NCBI GenBank assembly: GCA_050260375.1
Contig: JBLNCA010000047.1
Location: forward strand, 1-14,998
Reading direction: 5' to 3'
Length of the DNA stretch: 14,998 nucleotides
From: DTFZ01 sp050260375
GTDB taxonomy: Bacteria; Bacillota; Clostridia; Christensenellales; SZUA-584
How positions within the stretch are numbered: position 1 is the first letter of the stretch; each line of letters begins with the position of its first letter. The notes under the pieces were generated by a model. It had not been told where the DNA came from, searched no databases, and saw only the letters and a list, made by a program, of their open reading frames with translations. Below, one piece after another: positions 1-6,578 of the stretch. Both the position numbers and the translations under genes were made by a program.

Positions 1-40
1 GGTCTTGACTGTTCATCGCCGCAGTGTTACGGTAACGATA

Positions 41-65
41 TAGGGCAAGGATGTATCTTGCCCTA
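41..65 (-). terminator. Stem-loop at the end of the minus-strand unit
   Basis: TAGGGCAAG and CTTGCCCTA form a perfect 9-bp stem around a 7-base loop. It sits just downstream of the TAA that closes the frameshifted extension of the FkbM gene. No real U-tract follows on the minus strand (TATCGTT), so intrinsic termination would be weak. Its position is the main support. Confidence 0.35.
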
Positions 66-79
66 CGGAACCACTTTAA

Positions 80-211
80 TTATCTGGCATTCGGAGAATA
101 CACAAAGTTTTCGACGCTACCACTCAGCTGAGCCAAAGGAGAGGCAATATTATTAGAGGCAGGTGCATTTTTTGCATACTTCAGCCTTATTATTCTATTT
201 ATTAATACCCT
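80..211 (-). pseudogene. Possible out-of-frame continuation of the FkbM-family gene
   Basis: A reading frame in a different phase from the methyltransferase stays open for 43 codons across its TAG stop and ends at TAA. It has no ATG, GTG or TTG start, so it is not an independent gene. Its translation looks protein-like (it includes KYAKNAPASNNIAS and ends VYSPNAR). It can be joined to the methyltransferase by losing one base in the short GGGTATTAATAAATA stretch around 198-211, for example in the GGG run. A stem-loop lies 15 bases beyond its stop. The reading is that either the gene carries a one-base insertion (mutation or sequencing error) or this is decayed sequence. Confidence 0.35.
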
Positions 212-1418
212 CTATCTGCCTACGTAACTCATCAACCTCTTTATCTTTTTGTTGTAATGCATTTCTATAGTCGTTTATTTTAGATTCAAGCCAAGCCTTG
301 CCTTCTTCAAGTTGTGAAACCCAATCCCGCAACTCATGAACTACTTTTTCAGAGTTTTTTAAAGCTTTCTTATGGTTCTGGAATTGGTTGTATAAGTAAA
401 ACACATCTTCCATGATTACTTTTTGTGGTTCATACCCCGGGTGCATCAATACATATTTTATCCGTTTTTGTGTTATTGATAATTCATATGAATCAGAAGC
501 TGAATCACAACATGGTACCGCATATAAGACTGTTTCTGATTGATTTAACTTATGATGGCGTAAATAATAATTATATTTTGAATTTATTGAATTTATTTTA
601 TTTGTTATTTGCCATATGTCTCCAGGCTTATGATAAACGCATATTGCGAGCATAGGATTATCTTTTCTGATATGTTCTGAGGCGCCATCTATCGCTTGCA
701 ATTCACTACCCTCAATATCCATCTTTATAAAATCTATTCGCTCGCTAATATCTTCATCTATTTTAACGGCCTTGACCTCAATATTTCCTCTCTCCGAAGC
801 CCTAGAATTTCCGGGAGTAAGTAAATCAAAGTAAAGCGTTTTAGCACTATCGCTTACTGCCGCTTTGCGTATTGATACATTATTCAGACCTAATTCTTCA
901 ACTGCTTTTCTGCAATCATCATAATATTCGTCTATTGGTTCATATATAAAAATACGTTTATAGTCAGGGCAATGCAGTGCAAACTCAACAGAGGATTTCC
1001 CGTCTAAGCCACCACAATCTACAAATGTGCAATCTTTTCTATAATGTACAATACGGCTATCGAAATACTGTGTTGAATCTAAGCAATATTTTAAATAGCG
1101 ATGATGTATTAGATGTGTAATCCGATAGGCAAGTATATGGAATAAAACATTTTTTGATATATCATCCTTAAAAACATTTCTATATAGATGGTCATATTTA
1201 TCAAGATTATCTTTTATATCACATACTTCATCGGCTATTTGCTGAAAATCAGGATAATATGACTCAAATAATATACGTAATTCATTTAAAGTAACCTCCT
1301 CTTTAGGCGTATCAATACCGCATTCTTCTAAGCGATAACGAAGTATAGACTTTATTAACTCGTCAGTTGTATTATTATTAACATATACAAGAAGTTCGGC
1401 GAAATTTCTTAATTCCAT
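195..1418 (-). CDS. FkbM-family SAM-dependent methyltransferase with C-terminal coiled coil
   Basis: This is probably an O-methyltransferase acting on a sugar or other small glycan-linked group. The 407-residue protein has three parts. An N-terminal helical region of about 120 residues is not recognised. A Rossmann methyltransferase follows, with the SAM-binding VDCGG loop at 133-137 and the FkbM signature MDIEGSE at 233-239. The last 70 or so residues are a charged coiled coil containing WVSQLEEGKAWL. The ATG is preceded by AAGGGGA at good spacing. The gene lies 18 bases after the PRTase-HAD gene on the same strand, so the two are surely cotranscribed. The coil motif is shared with that neighbour, which suggests a common partner. 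The protein ends at a TAG, but a shifted frame stays open for 43 more codons, so the gene may be frameshifted near its 3' end. The family is certain; the substrate is unknown. Confidence 0.88.
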   Translation of the reverse strand: MELRNFAELLVYVNNNTTDELIKSILRYRLEECGIDTPKEEVTLNELRILFESYYPDFQQIADEVCDIKDNLDKYDHLYRNVFKDDISKNVLFHILAYRITHLIHHRYLKYCLDSTQYFDSRIVHYRKDCTFVDCGGLDGKSSVEFALHCPDYKRIFIYEPIDEYYDDCRKAVEELGLNNVSIRKAAVSDSAKTLYFDLLTPGNSRASERGNIEVKAVKIDEDISERIDFIKMDIEGSELQAIDGASEHIRKDNPMLAICVYHKPGDIWQITNKINSINSKYNYYLRHHKLNQSETVLYAVPCCDSASDSYELSITQKRIKYVLMHPGYEPQKVIMEDVFYLYNQFQNHKKALKNSEKVVHELRDWVSQLEEGKAWLESKINDYRNALQQKDKEVDELRRQIEGINK

Positions 1419-1436
1419 TTTAAGTCCCCTTTGTGT

Positions 1437-2558
1437 TCATTTGTGAGAAATAGCTCTATTATATTGTTCAGTTAACCACTTTTTAGCCTCTTCAAGTTGA
1501 CTTATCCAGGCTTGCTGCTCTTTGATAATCTCTTCCAGGCGCTTGCATTCGGAAACGTAATTATAGTATTGCCCTTCAAGCCAATTTTTACCTTCTTGTA
1601 GTAAGCGCATATCTTTTCTAAGTTGAATTAATTTATCAAGTAAACCAGTATCATTATCATTGTGGACATCATGTACAGCATTGTTTTGTATTATTTTTTG
1701 ATTGCCTGTATAAAAAATCTGGTTTTCCGTGCAAAAAACCGGCTTGGATGATAGTTTTGCTATTGTAAAAGCCTGCTCGGCATCACTCTCGATAAAAATA
1801 ATACTATCCTCTTTTTTACGATAGACTTCAGCTTTGTATTCACTGTAATTGCCATTTTCCTGCCGTTCTTTCATCGTTTTATATTGCATCATTATTAACT
1901 CGTTAAATTGAATGTTATTCTTATAAAGCCAATTCTCGGTAAGACTACGATATTTCTCCAACCTTGAAGTAACAATTGTTCCAATAGTCCTTGATGGTCT
2001 GTATTTAACTCCAACATTTGTTATAAAATCCTGGTATTTTTCACCGTCATCGTTTTCTTCCGGTAGGGGGTCTCGACACAATACGCCGTCTAAATCCATG
2101 CAGGCGTTTCTAAGCATATTGTGATGTAAATAATTCCATTCAAATAGTCTTGGATGTTCACAAAGTTCAAAGTATATATCAGGTAAATCAATGGATTCAC
2201 AGCAAGCATAAACGGCCAGTATTATGGTCTTCTCTTTATAAATGAAATTATTAAGCTTCTTTCTTATCCTCATTAACGATTCGCCGGAAGATGTACTATC
2301 TTCAACGATCAATATTTTACGTGCTTTTTCGGGTGAAGGCACAAAATTTGTGCAATTCTTTGTCGTGCCACAGATATAAATTTTATTCTCTAAGAGCGAA
2401 TCCAAGTCCGTCAGTTGACAATTAAGTGACAGCGCAATAATTGATGCTGGAAGCATCCCACTCCTTGGCACGCCAGCAACAATATCAATATCATCCGGTA
2501 AAAGAGATATTTTATCGCTAATTAGTTTGTTTAAATCCCTTATTGTTCTAAAATTCAT
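1437..2558 (-). CDS. Phosphoribosyltransferase-HAD fusion protein with C-terminal coiled coil
   Basis: The protein has 373 residues and three modules. Residues 1-150 are a type I phosphoribosyltransferase: PRSG near 31-34 and a PRPP-binding loop IVEDSTSSGES at 84-94. Residues 151-280 are a complete HAD phosphatase core: nucleophile motif DLDGVL with D155 and D157, TSR at 197-199, a possible motif III lysine at K242, and the acidic motif ESD at 257-259. Residues 300-373 are a coiled coil with two copies of an LxEgKxWL unit spaced 35 residues apart. AGGAG lies 7 bases before the ATG, and a consensus promoter lies upstream. Beside glycan genes, the natural inference is transfer of phosphoribose from PRPP to a glycan followed by removal of the 5'-phosphate, which leaves ribofuranose. 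A nucleotide-salvage role is the alternative. Domain calls are strong; the reaction is inferred. Confidence 0.85.
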   Translation of the reverse strand: MNFRTIRDLNKLISDKISLLPDDIDIVAGVPRSGMLPASIIALSLNCQLTDLDSLLENKIYICGTTKNCTNFVPSPEKARKILIVEDSTSSGESLMRIRKKLNNFIYKEKTIILAVYACCESIDLPDIYFELCEHPRLFEWNYLHHNMLRNACMDLDGVLCRDPLPEENDDGEKYQDFITNVGVKYRPSRTIGTIVTSRLEKYRSLTENWLYKNNIQFNELIMMQYKTMKERQENGNYSEYKAEVYRKKEDSIIFIESDAEQAFTIAKLSSKPVFCTENQIFYTGNQKIIQNNAVHDVHNDNDTGLLDKLIQLRKDMRLLQEGKNWLEGQYYNYVSECKRLEEIIKEQQAWISQLEEAKKWLTEQYNRAISHK

Positions 2559-2613
2559 CGTTTGCTCCTAACCTATACTACACACCAAGTGACAAGAGAG
2601 TTTATCTGACTAT

Positions 2614-2642
2614 ATCGTATGATAGACATATTAAACCGTCAA
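2614..2642 (-). promoter_or_regulatory. Sigma-A promoter of the PRTase-HAD/FkbM unit
   Basis: On the minus strand TTGACG (2642-2637) and TACGAT (2619-2614) are separated by exactly 17 bases. Transcription would start near 2607 and give a leader of about 50 bases before the ATG at 2558. Confidence 0.7.
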
Positions 2643-2723
2643 CCCCCACAAGATGAAATTTCGAGAAGTGATGCCTGCATGGGAAATTATACAATAGCGA
2701 ATATTATCAATAATACTTTTCGG

Positions 2724-2749
2724 GCAGCGGAAGCGTATTTATCCGCTGC
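2724..2749. other. GC-rich hairpin upstream of the glycosyltransferase operon
   Basis: GCAGCGGA and TCCGCTGC form a perfect 8-bp stem with a 10-base loop inside otherwise AT-rich DNA, about 70 bases before the first glycosyltransferase start. No U-tract follows on either strand, so it is not a clear terminator. It could be a leader structure or the remains of the junction between the two divergent units. No convincing plus-strand promoter was found in 2643-2820; the best -10 is TACAAT at 2690-2695, without a -35. Confidence 0.4.
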
Positions 2750-2820
2750 ATATATTGACGTTCCACTCCCTTTTCTGTATGATAATTAAGCTGGCAAGAA
2801 ATAGCGTTGGGAGAAACGAT

Positions 2821-3594
2821 TTGGCAGGGTATTCTATATCATTATCCGTTGTCACATATAAAAACGACGAGTGCATTCAGAAAATGCTCGATTCTTTATA
2901 TGAGCACACCCGGGGAGTTCCGTTTCAACTGTATGTTATAAACAACGGTCCGGAGGGAAGCATTGATATAGCGGGGAGCAGATATGATAATTTAACCTTT
3001 ATTCAATGCGAAAAAAATATCGGCTTCGGCAGCGCGCATAACAAAATACTTGATAAAATCAATTCAAAATATCATATAATCATAAACCCCGATGTCTTTA
3101 TCGACTATGATGTGGTCAAAGCGATGGCCGATTATATGGACATAAACGACGATATCGGCATCCTCACTCCTATGGTTAAGCACCCTGACGGCAGAATTCA
3201 AATTTTGCCGAAAAGGGATCCGAAGTTTAGATATCTTCTTTCACGCAGAATACCTTTAGGTTTTTTAAGAAAGTACAGAGAAGAATATGAGATGGCCGAA
3301 AGAGGCGCAGAGGAGACGTTCGACATCGAATTTGCCACCGGATGCTTTATGTTCATAAGAACTGAACTGTTTAAAAAAGTCTGCGGTTTCGACGAGCGTT
3401 TTTTCCTGTATTTTGAGGATGCCGACCTTTCAAGGAAAATCCGCGAGTTTGCACGCGTGCAGTACAATCCTCAATTTTACGTTTATCACAGCTGGCAGCG
3501 CGCCGGAGCGAAAAACCTGCGGTTGTTCATATTACAGGTAATATCCATGTTTAAGTATTTTGCCAAATGGAAAGCGTATAGAGGTGCAAGATGA
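2821..3594 (+). CDS. Family 2 glycosyltransferase, rhamnosyltransferase-like
   Basis: This inverting GT-A enzyme probably adds a sugar to a lipid-linked repeat unit on the cytoplasmic face of the membrane. The 257-residue protein opens with the GT2 first strand SISLSVVTYKND. It has the metal/nucleotide site NPDV with the aspartate at residue 91, a GCFMFIR segment, and the catalytic FEDAD motif with E199 and D200. The layout resembles WbbL-type rhamnosyltransferases. I chose the TTG at 2821 because GGGAGA lies 6 bases before it and the conserved domain begins five codons later. A TTG at 2755 in the same frame would add 22 residues but has no ribosome binding site. The stop overlaps the next start (ATGA), so the genes are translationally coupled. 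Donor and acceptor cannot be told. Confidence 0.88.
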   Translation: MAGYSISLSVVTYKNDECIQKMLDSLYEHTRGVPFQLYVINNGPEGSIDIAGSRYDNLTFIQCEKNIGFGSAHNKILDKINSKYHIIINPDVFIDYDVVKAMADYMDINDDIGILTPMVKHPDGRIQILPKRDPKFRYLLSRRIPLGFLRKYREEYEMAERGAEETFDIEFATGCFMFIRTELFKKVCGFDERFFLYFEDADLSRKIREFARVQYNPQFYVYHSWQRAGAKNLRLFILQVISMFKYFAKWKAYRGAR

Positions 3595-4310
3595 ATATAC
3601 GCGCATCTGTCGCAATGGCTGTCTATAACGGCGAGAAGTTCTTGCAGCAGCAAATAGATTCAATAATTGAGCAGCTCGGCGCAAACGACGAGCTGGTAAT
3701 CTCAGTTGATCCAAGCGACGACAACTCTAAGGAAGTAGCGCTTGAATATGCAAAAGACAGCAGGGTCCGGGTTTTCGACGGGCCGGGCAGGGGCGCGATA
3801 AAGAATTTTGAAAACGCCTTGCGCCACGTTAAAGGCAATTATGTATTCCTCTCCGACCAGGACGACGTATGGGATAAAAATAAGATAAGCGAAATGCTTT
3901 CGGTGCTTGAAAGACAAAACGTATGCGCAGCGGTGCACGACGCGTATGTGACAGACGAGGACTTGAAAATCATAAACGATACCTTCTTTGAAATAAGCTT
4001 TTATCCCGGAATGATCAAGAACATTATTAAGAACAGGTATATAGGGTGCTGCATGGCGTTTAAGAGGGAAGTGCTTCAATATGCGCTGCCGTTTCCCGGC
4101 AACCTGCCTATGCACGACCAATGGATCGGTATTATAGCAAGGAAACTCGGCGAAGTCGTTTTTGTACCAAAACCGCTTCTTTATTACCGGCGTCATCAGG
4201 ATACGGTAACAGGCCAGGAAAAAGCCGGAATTATAAAAAAGCTTAAGTGGCGGACAAGCATAATATGGGACATTCTCTCTATCAATACAAGAAAGAGGGA
4301 CAAGCGGTGA
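3591..4310 (+). CDS. Family 2 glycosyltransferase with DQDDVW motif
   Basis: This is the second glycosyltransferase of the operon and is expected to extend the repeat unit from a nucleotide sugar. The 239-residue protein starts with SVAMAVYNGEKFL. It carries a SVDPSDDNS strand and the donor-binding SDQDDVW with aspartates at 89, 91 and 92, a form common among O-antigen and capsule GT2 enzymes. MHDQWIG and YYRRHQ motifs follow in the C-terminal half. It lacks long membrane segments and ends shortly after the catalytic fold, which is compact for this group. The ATG overlaps the preceding stop and follows GAGGTG. The stop overlaps the next start as GTGA. The family is certain; the linkage made is unknown. 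Confidence 0.9.
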   Translation: MNIRASVAMAVYNGEKFLQQQIDSIIEQLGANDELVISVDPSDDNSKEVALEYAKDSRVRVFDGPGRGAIKNFENALRHVKGNYVFLSDQDDVWDKNKISEMLSVLERQNVCAAVHDAYVTDEDLKIINDTFFEISFYPGMIKNIIKNRYIGCCMAFKREVLQYALPFPGNLPMHDQWIGIIARKLGEVVFVPKPLLYYRRHQDTVTGQEKAGIIKKLKWRTSIIWDILSINTRKRDKR

Positions 4311-5089
4311 AAGCGCTGGTGGTGGTCTATAACAAGCCCTTATCCCAAAGCAAAACCATACATTCCTTAAGCGGCGCCCATGGGATAGAGGTGTATATAG
4401 CCGATAACAGCACGGTTGATTGCGGCAACAGGGAATTTGCTTCGGCGAGAGGGTATCATTATTTTGATATGGGCGGAAACGCGGGTTTAAGCAGAGCGTA
4501 CAACCGCGTTATATCCGCGCTTGAAAAAGACGACGGGTTGATATGCCTTTTCGACGACGATACCACGATTGACAAAGCGTATTTTGACGTGCTAAAGAAA
4601 GACGCAAGTGCATACAAACACATCGATATATTTGCCCCGGTAGTGAAAGATAAAAAGGGCATACTGTCGCCCTGCATATTTAACGGCATAAGGGGAAAAC
4701 GCGTAAAGCGGCTGGAAAACATACAACGTCGCGGAGTCTCGGCGATAAACTCAGGGCTCGCAATACGGTTAAGAGTATTCCGGAACTACAGGTATGACGA
4801 AGGGCTTTTCCTTGACTACGTAGATCACGCGTTCATCAGGGACGTCGCGGACAACGACGGATCAAAAATACACATACTGAACATTTCACTTAAGCAGAGC
4901 TTTTCAGGCAGCGAAAGCGTAAGCAAAGAAGATATACTAAACCGGTACAGAACATTTAAAAAGGATTTGCTGTATTTCTGCCGCAAGTACGGCGTCTCAA
5001 TTGTGCGGTGCCGGTTATTCCTGCTTGCAAGAAGGGTACATATTATGATAAAAGTTTTATATAAAACCATTAGGGGTAAACATGATTGA
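4307..5089 (+). CDS. Family 2 glycosyltransferase with DDD motif
   Basis: This is the third glycosyltransferase, 260 residues. It has a GT2-like start (KALVVVYNKPL), a YIADNST segment, a GGNAGLSRAYN helix and a donor/metal site FDDDT with aspartates at 83-85. FLDYVDHAFI near the middle of the chain corresponds to the acceptor-side acidic region of rhamnosyltransferase-like GT2 enzymes. The C-terminal third is rich in Arg and Lys and may rest on the membrane. I chose the GTG at 4307 because AGAGGGA is spaced 6 bases upstream and it makes the same four-base overlap with the previous gene. An ATG at 4247 in frame would add 20 residues overlapping that gene. Its stop overlaps the next start by 8 bases. 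Confidence 0.85.
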   Translation: MKALVVVYNKPLSQSKTIHSLSGAHGIEVYIADNSTVDCGNREFASARGYHYFDMGGNAGLSRAYNRVISALEKDDGLICLFDDDTTIDKAYFDVLKKDASAYKHIDIFAPVVKDKKGILSPCIFNGIRGKRVKRLENIQRRGVSAINSGLAIRLRVFRNYRYDEGLFLDYVDHAFIRDVADNDGSKIHILNISLKQSFSGSESVSKEDILNRYRTFKKDLLYFCRKYGVSIVRCRLFLLARRVHIMIKVLYKTIRGKHD

Positions 5090-6434
5090 AGAACAGCCGA
5101 AAACAAAGCTGAATTCGTTGTCATACATATTGCTGACCATACTTGTCTGCGAATGCGTAGCAGGTTCCAGCGGAAGGTGGCTTGAAGTTGGCAGCCTGAG
5201 CATAAGGATGGTAATATTCATCATCGCCGCCGTTGTAACGCTGCCGGCCATAATACAAAACATTACGTCGCTTATCAAAAACAGGATAATTCAGTCTATT
5301 CTCGTACTGTTTTTGTTTATCTGCTTTTCAACTGTCTACGGCTATGTCAAGGGCAATGATACAAGGTATTTGGTTGCCGACCTTACGAGCTTTCTTTTTT
5401 TGCTTATCATTCCCTGCTATATCGTTGTATGTAATACGCAGTACAGTGTGGAGCGCCTTATCAAATATGCAAGCTATGCTTCGCTCGCTTTGGCGATAGT
5501 CACGATTATTTTCCACTTTATTCTGCTGTTCGTAAGCAGAGAGACGGAAGAAGAAATAAACTATGCAATCAATTTCATGGGACTTGGCGGCTTTTTTGGC
5601 TTTGGAGACGGGATCTACAGGATATATTTTAAGAGCTCTGTATGCTTTATACTGCCTTTTTTGTACAACCTTAATATAGTGATAAATAGCAATGACGACA
5701 AAAAAACGTCCGTTTGGCCGTACGTGTTTATGTCGATAAGCCTGATTGCCATTGTGCTTACGTATACAAGGTCGCTCTGGTTCGGTGTGTTTTTTGCCGT
5801 GATAGCCTTCATGCTGATAAACCGTAAGAAATTTAAAAAGCTGTTTAAAGGTATTGGCATCGCGGCCGCGGGGCTGCTGATATTTGTTCTCATCTCGTGG
5901 GCCAGCTACGGGTTTGAGGGAGTGATAACCAACGCGGTAAACCGCGTGCTGCTCCCACAGGAAGACAAAGATATGCTGATGGAAGAGTTTGATGACGACG
6001 ATCCAAGGGCTGTTCAGGTTTCCATACTTCTGGATTCCGAAGATATCAGAGCAGAAAGGCTTAAAGCCGTTCACAAGCAGATAAAAGAGAACTGGGTGCT
6101 CGGATGCGGTTTCGGACAGGAACTTACAGTCAGAAATTATGGCGGAAAAATAGAGTACACATACCTTGACGTTCTGAGCAAAATGGGCGTGTTCGGGTTT
6201 GTTTCGTTCCTAATAGTATTGCTGTTGCCCTGTTTTTATGCGCTGCGAAGCCGAAGGCAAAAGCAAAGCGGCAATTTTTCCGGGGTAATGATGTGCGTTA
6301 TGGTATGCATATATATGGCGTCAATCTTTAACCCTTACATTACAAGCCCTATAGGATTCTCGCTGTTTGCCGTGACCGTCGCTTTGTTGTTTGCACAGCA
6401 AAAGGATGCTATAGGAATTCAAGATGCACAGTAA
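5082..6434 (+). CDS. O-antigen polymerase/ligase family membrane protein (Wzy/WaaL-like)
   Basis: This is an integral membrane protein of 450 residues with about ten hydrophobic helices. It fits the Wzy_C (O-antigen ligase/polymerase) superfamily, which joins lipid-linked glycan units on the outer face of the membrane. The family hallmarks seen are LTYTRSLWFG around T227-S231, a large soluble loop (about 275-345) that is strongly acidic with an FDDDD run, then WVLGCGFG at 338-345 and a final group of helices. Sequence alone does not separate polymerase from ligase; in a Gram-positive polysaccharide operon a polymerase is more likely. The ATG follows AGGGGT and lies inside the end of the previous gene, so it is coupled to the glycosyltransferases. 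No terminator is visible after it. Confidence 0.85.
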   Translation: MIEEQPKTKLNSLSYILLTILVCECVAGSSGRWLEVGSLSIRMVIFIIAAVVTLPAIIQNITSLIKNRIIQSILVLFLFICFSTVYGYVKGNDTRYLVADLTSFLFLLIIPCYIVVCNTQYSVERLIKYASYASLALAIVTIIFHFILLFVSRETEEEINYAINFMGLGGFFGFGDGIYRIYFKSSVCFILPFLYNLNIVINSNDDKKTSVWPYVFMSISLIAIVLTYTRSLWFGVFFAVIAFMLINRKKFKKLFKGIGIAAAGLLIFVLISWASYGFEGVITNAVNRVLLPQEDKDMLMEEFDDDDPRAVQVSILLDSEDIRAERLKAVHKQIKENWVLGCGFGQELTVRNYGGKIEYTYLDVLSKMGVFGFVSFLIVLLLPCFYALRSRRQKQSGNFSGVMMCVMVCIYMASIFNPYITSPIGFSLFAVTVALLFAQQKDAIGIQDAQ

Positions 6435-6464
6435 ACCATGCAGGTAATTTTGTAGGTATCGCGT

Positions 6465-6493
6465 TTGACTTATTATAGGCGTTAAAATATAAT
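6465..6493 (+). promoter_or_regulatory. Sigma-A promoter upstream of the WecA/TagO-like gene
   Basis: TTGACT at 6465-6470 and a perfect TATAAT at 6488-6493 are 17 bases apart, the best promoter in the window. It gives the sugar-phosphate transferase its own transcript starting near 6500, in addition to any read-through from the glycosyltransferase operon. Confidence 0.8.
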
Positions 6494-6530
6494 ATCGGAA
6501 GATATATGTAAAGAAATTAAAAAGGATAAG

Positions 6531-6555
6531 CCCCAATAAAGTAAAACTTTTGGGG
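6531..6555 (+). promoter_or_regulatory. Leader hairpin before the WecA/TagO-like gene
   Basis: CCCCA pairs with TGGGG and AAAGT pairs with ACTTT, with a two-base bulge and an AAA loop. It lies in the leader of the transcript from the 6465 promoter and ends on the G of a possible GTG start at 6555. No U-tract follows, so it is not a terminator. It may influence translation of the gene. Confidence 0.45.
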
Positions 6556-6578
6556 TGCAGGTATGCTGCTTGGATAAA

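Noticed and set aside
425..655. Plus-strand 76-codon frame opposite the FkbM gene
   Set aside because: It lies fully within the methyltransferase coding region, including sequence near the catalytic domain, and has no ribosome binding site.
5328..6074. 248-codon minus-strand open frame opposite the polymerase gene
   Set aside because: The plus strand encodes a clear multi-helix Wzy_C-type protein with proper start and coupling. The antisense product is Lys/His/Arg-rich without recognisable domains, as expected of a shadow.
6531..6555. Terminator between the polymerase and WecA/TagO genes
   Set aside because: The hairpin has no U-tract and lies downstream of a strong promoter serving the same gene, so it is better seen as a leader structure.
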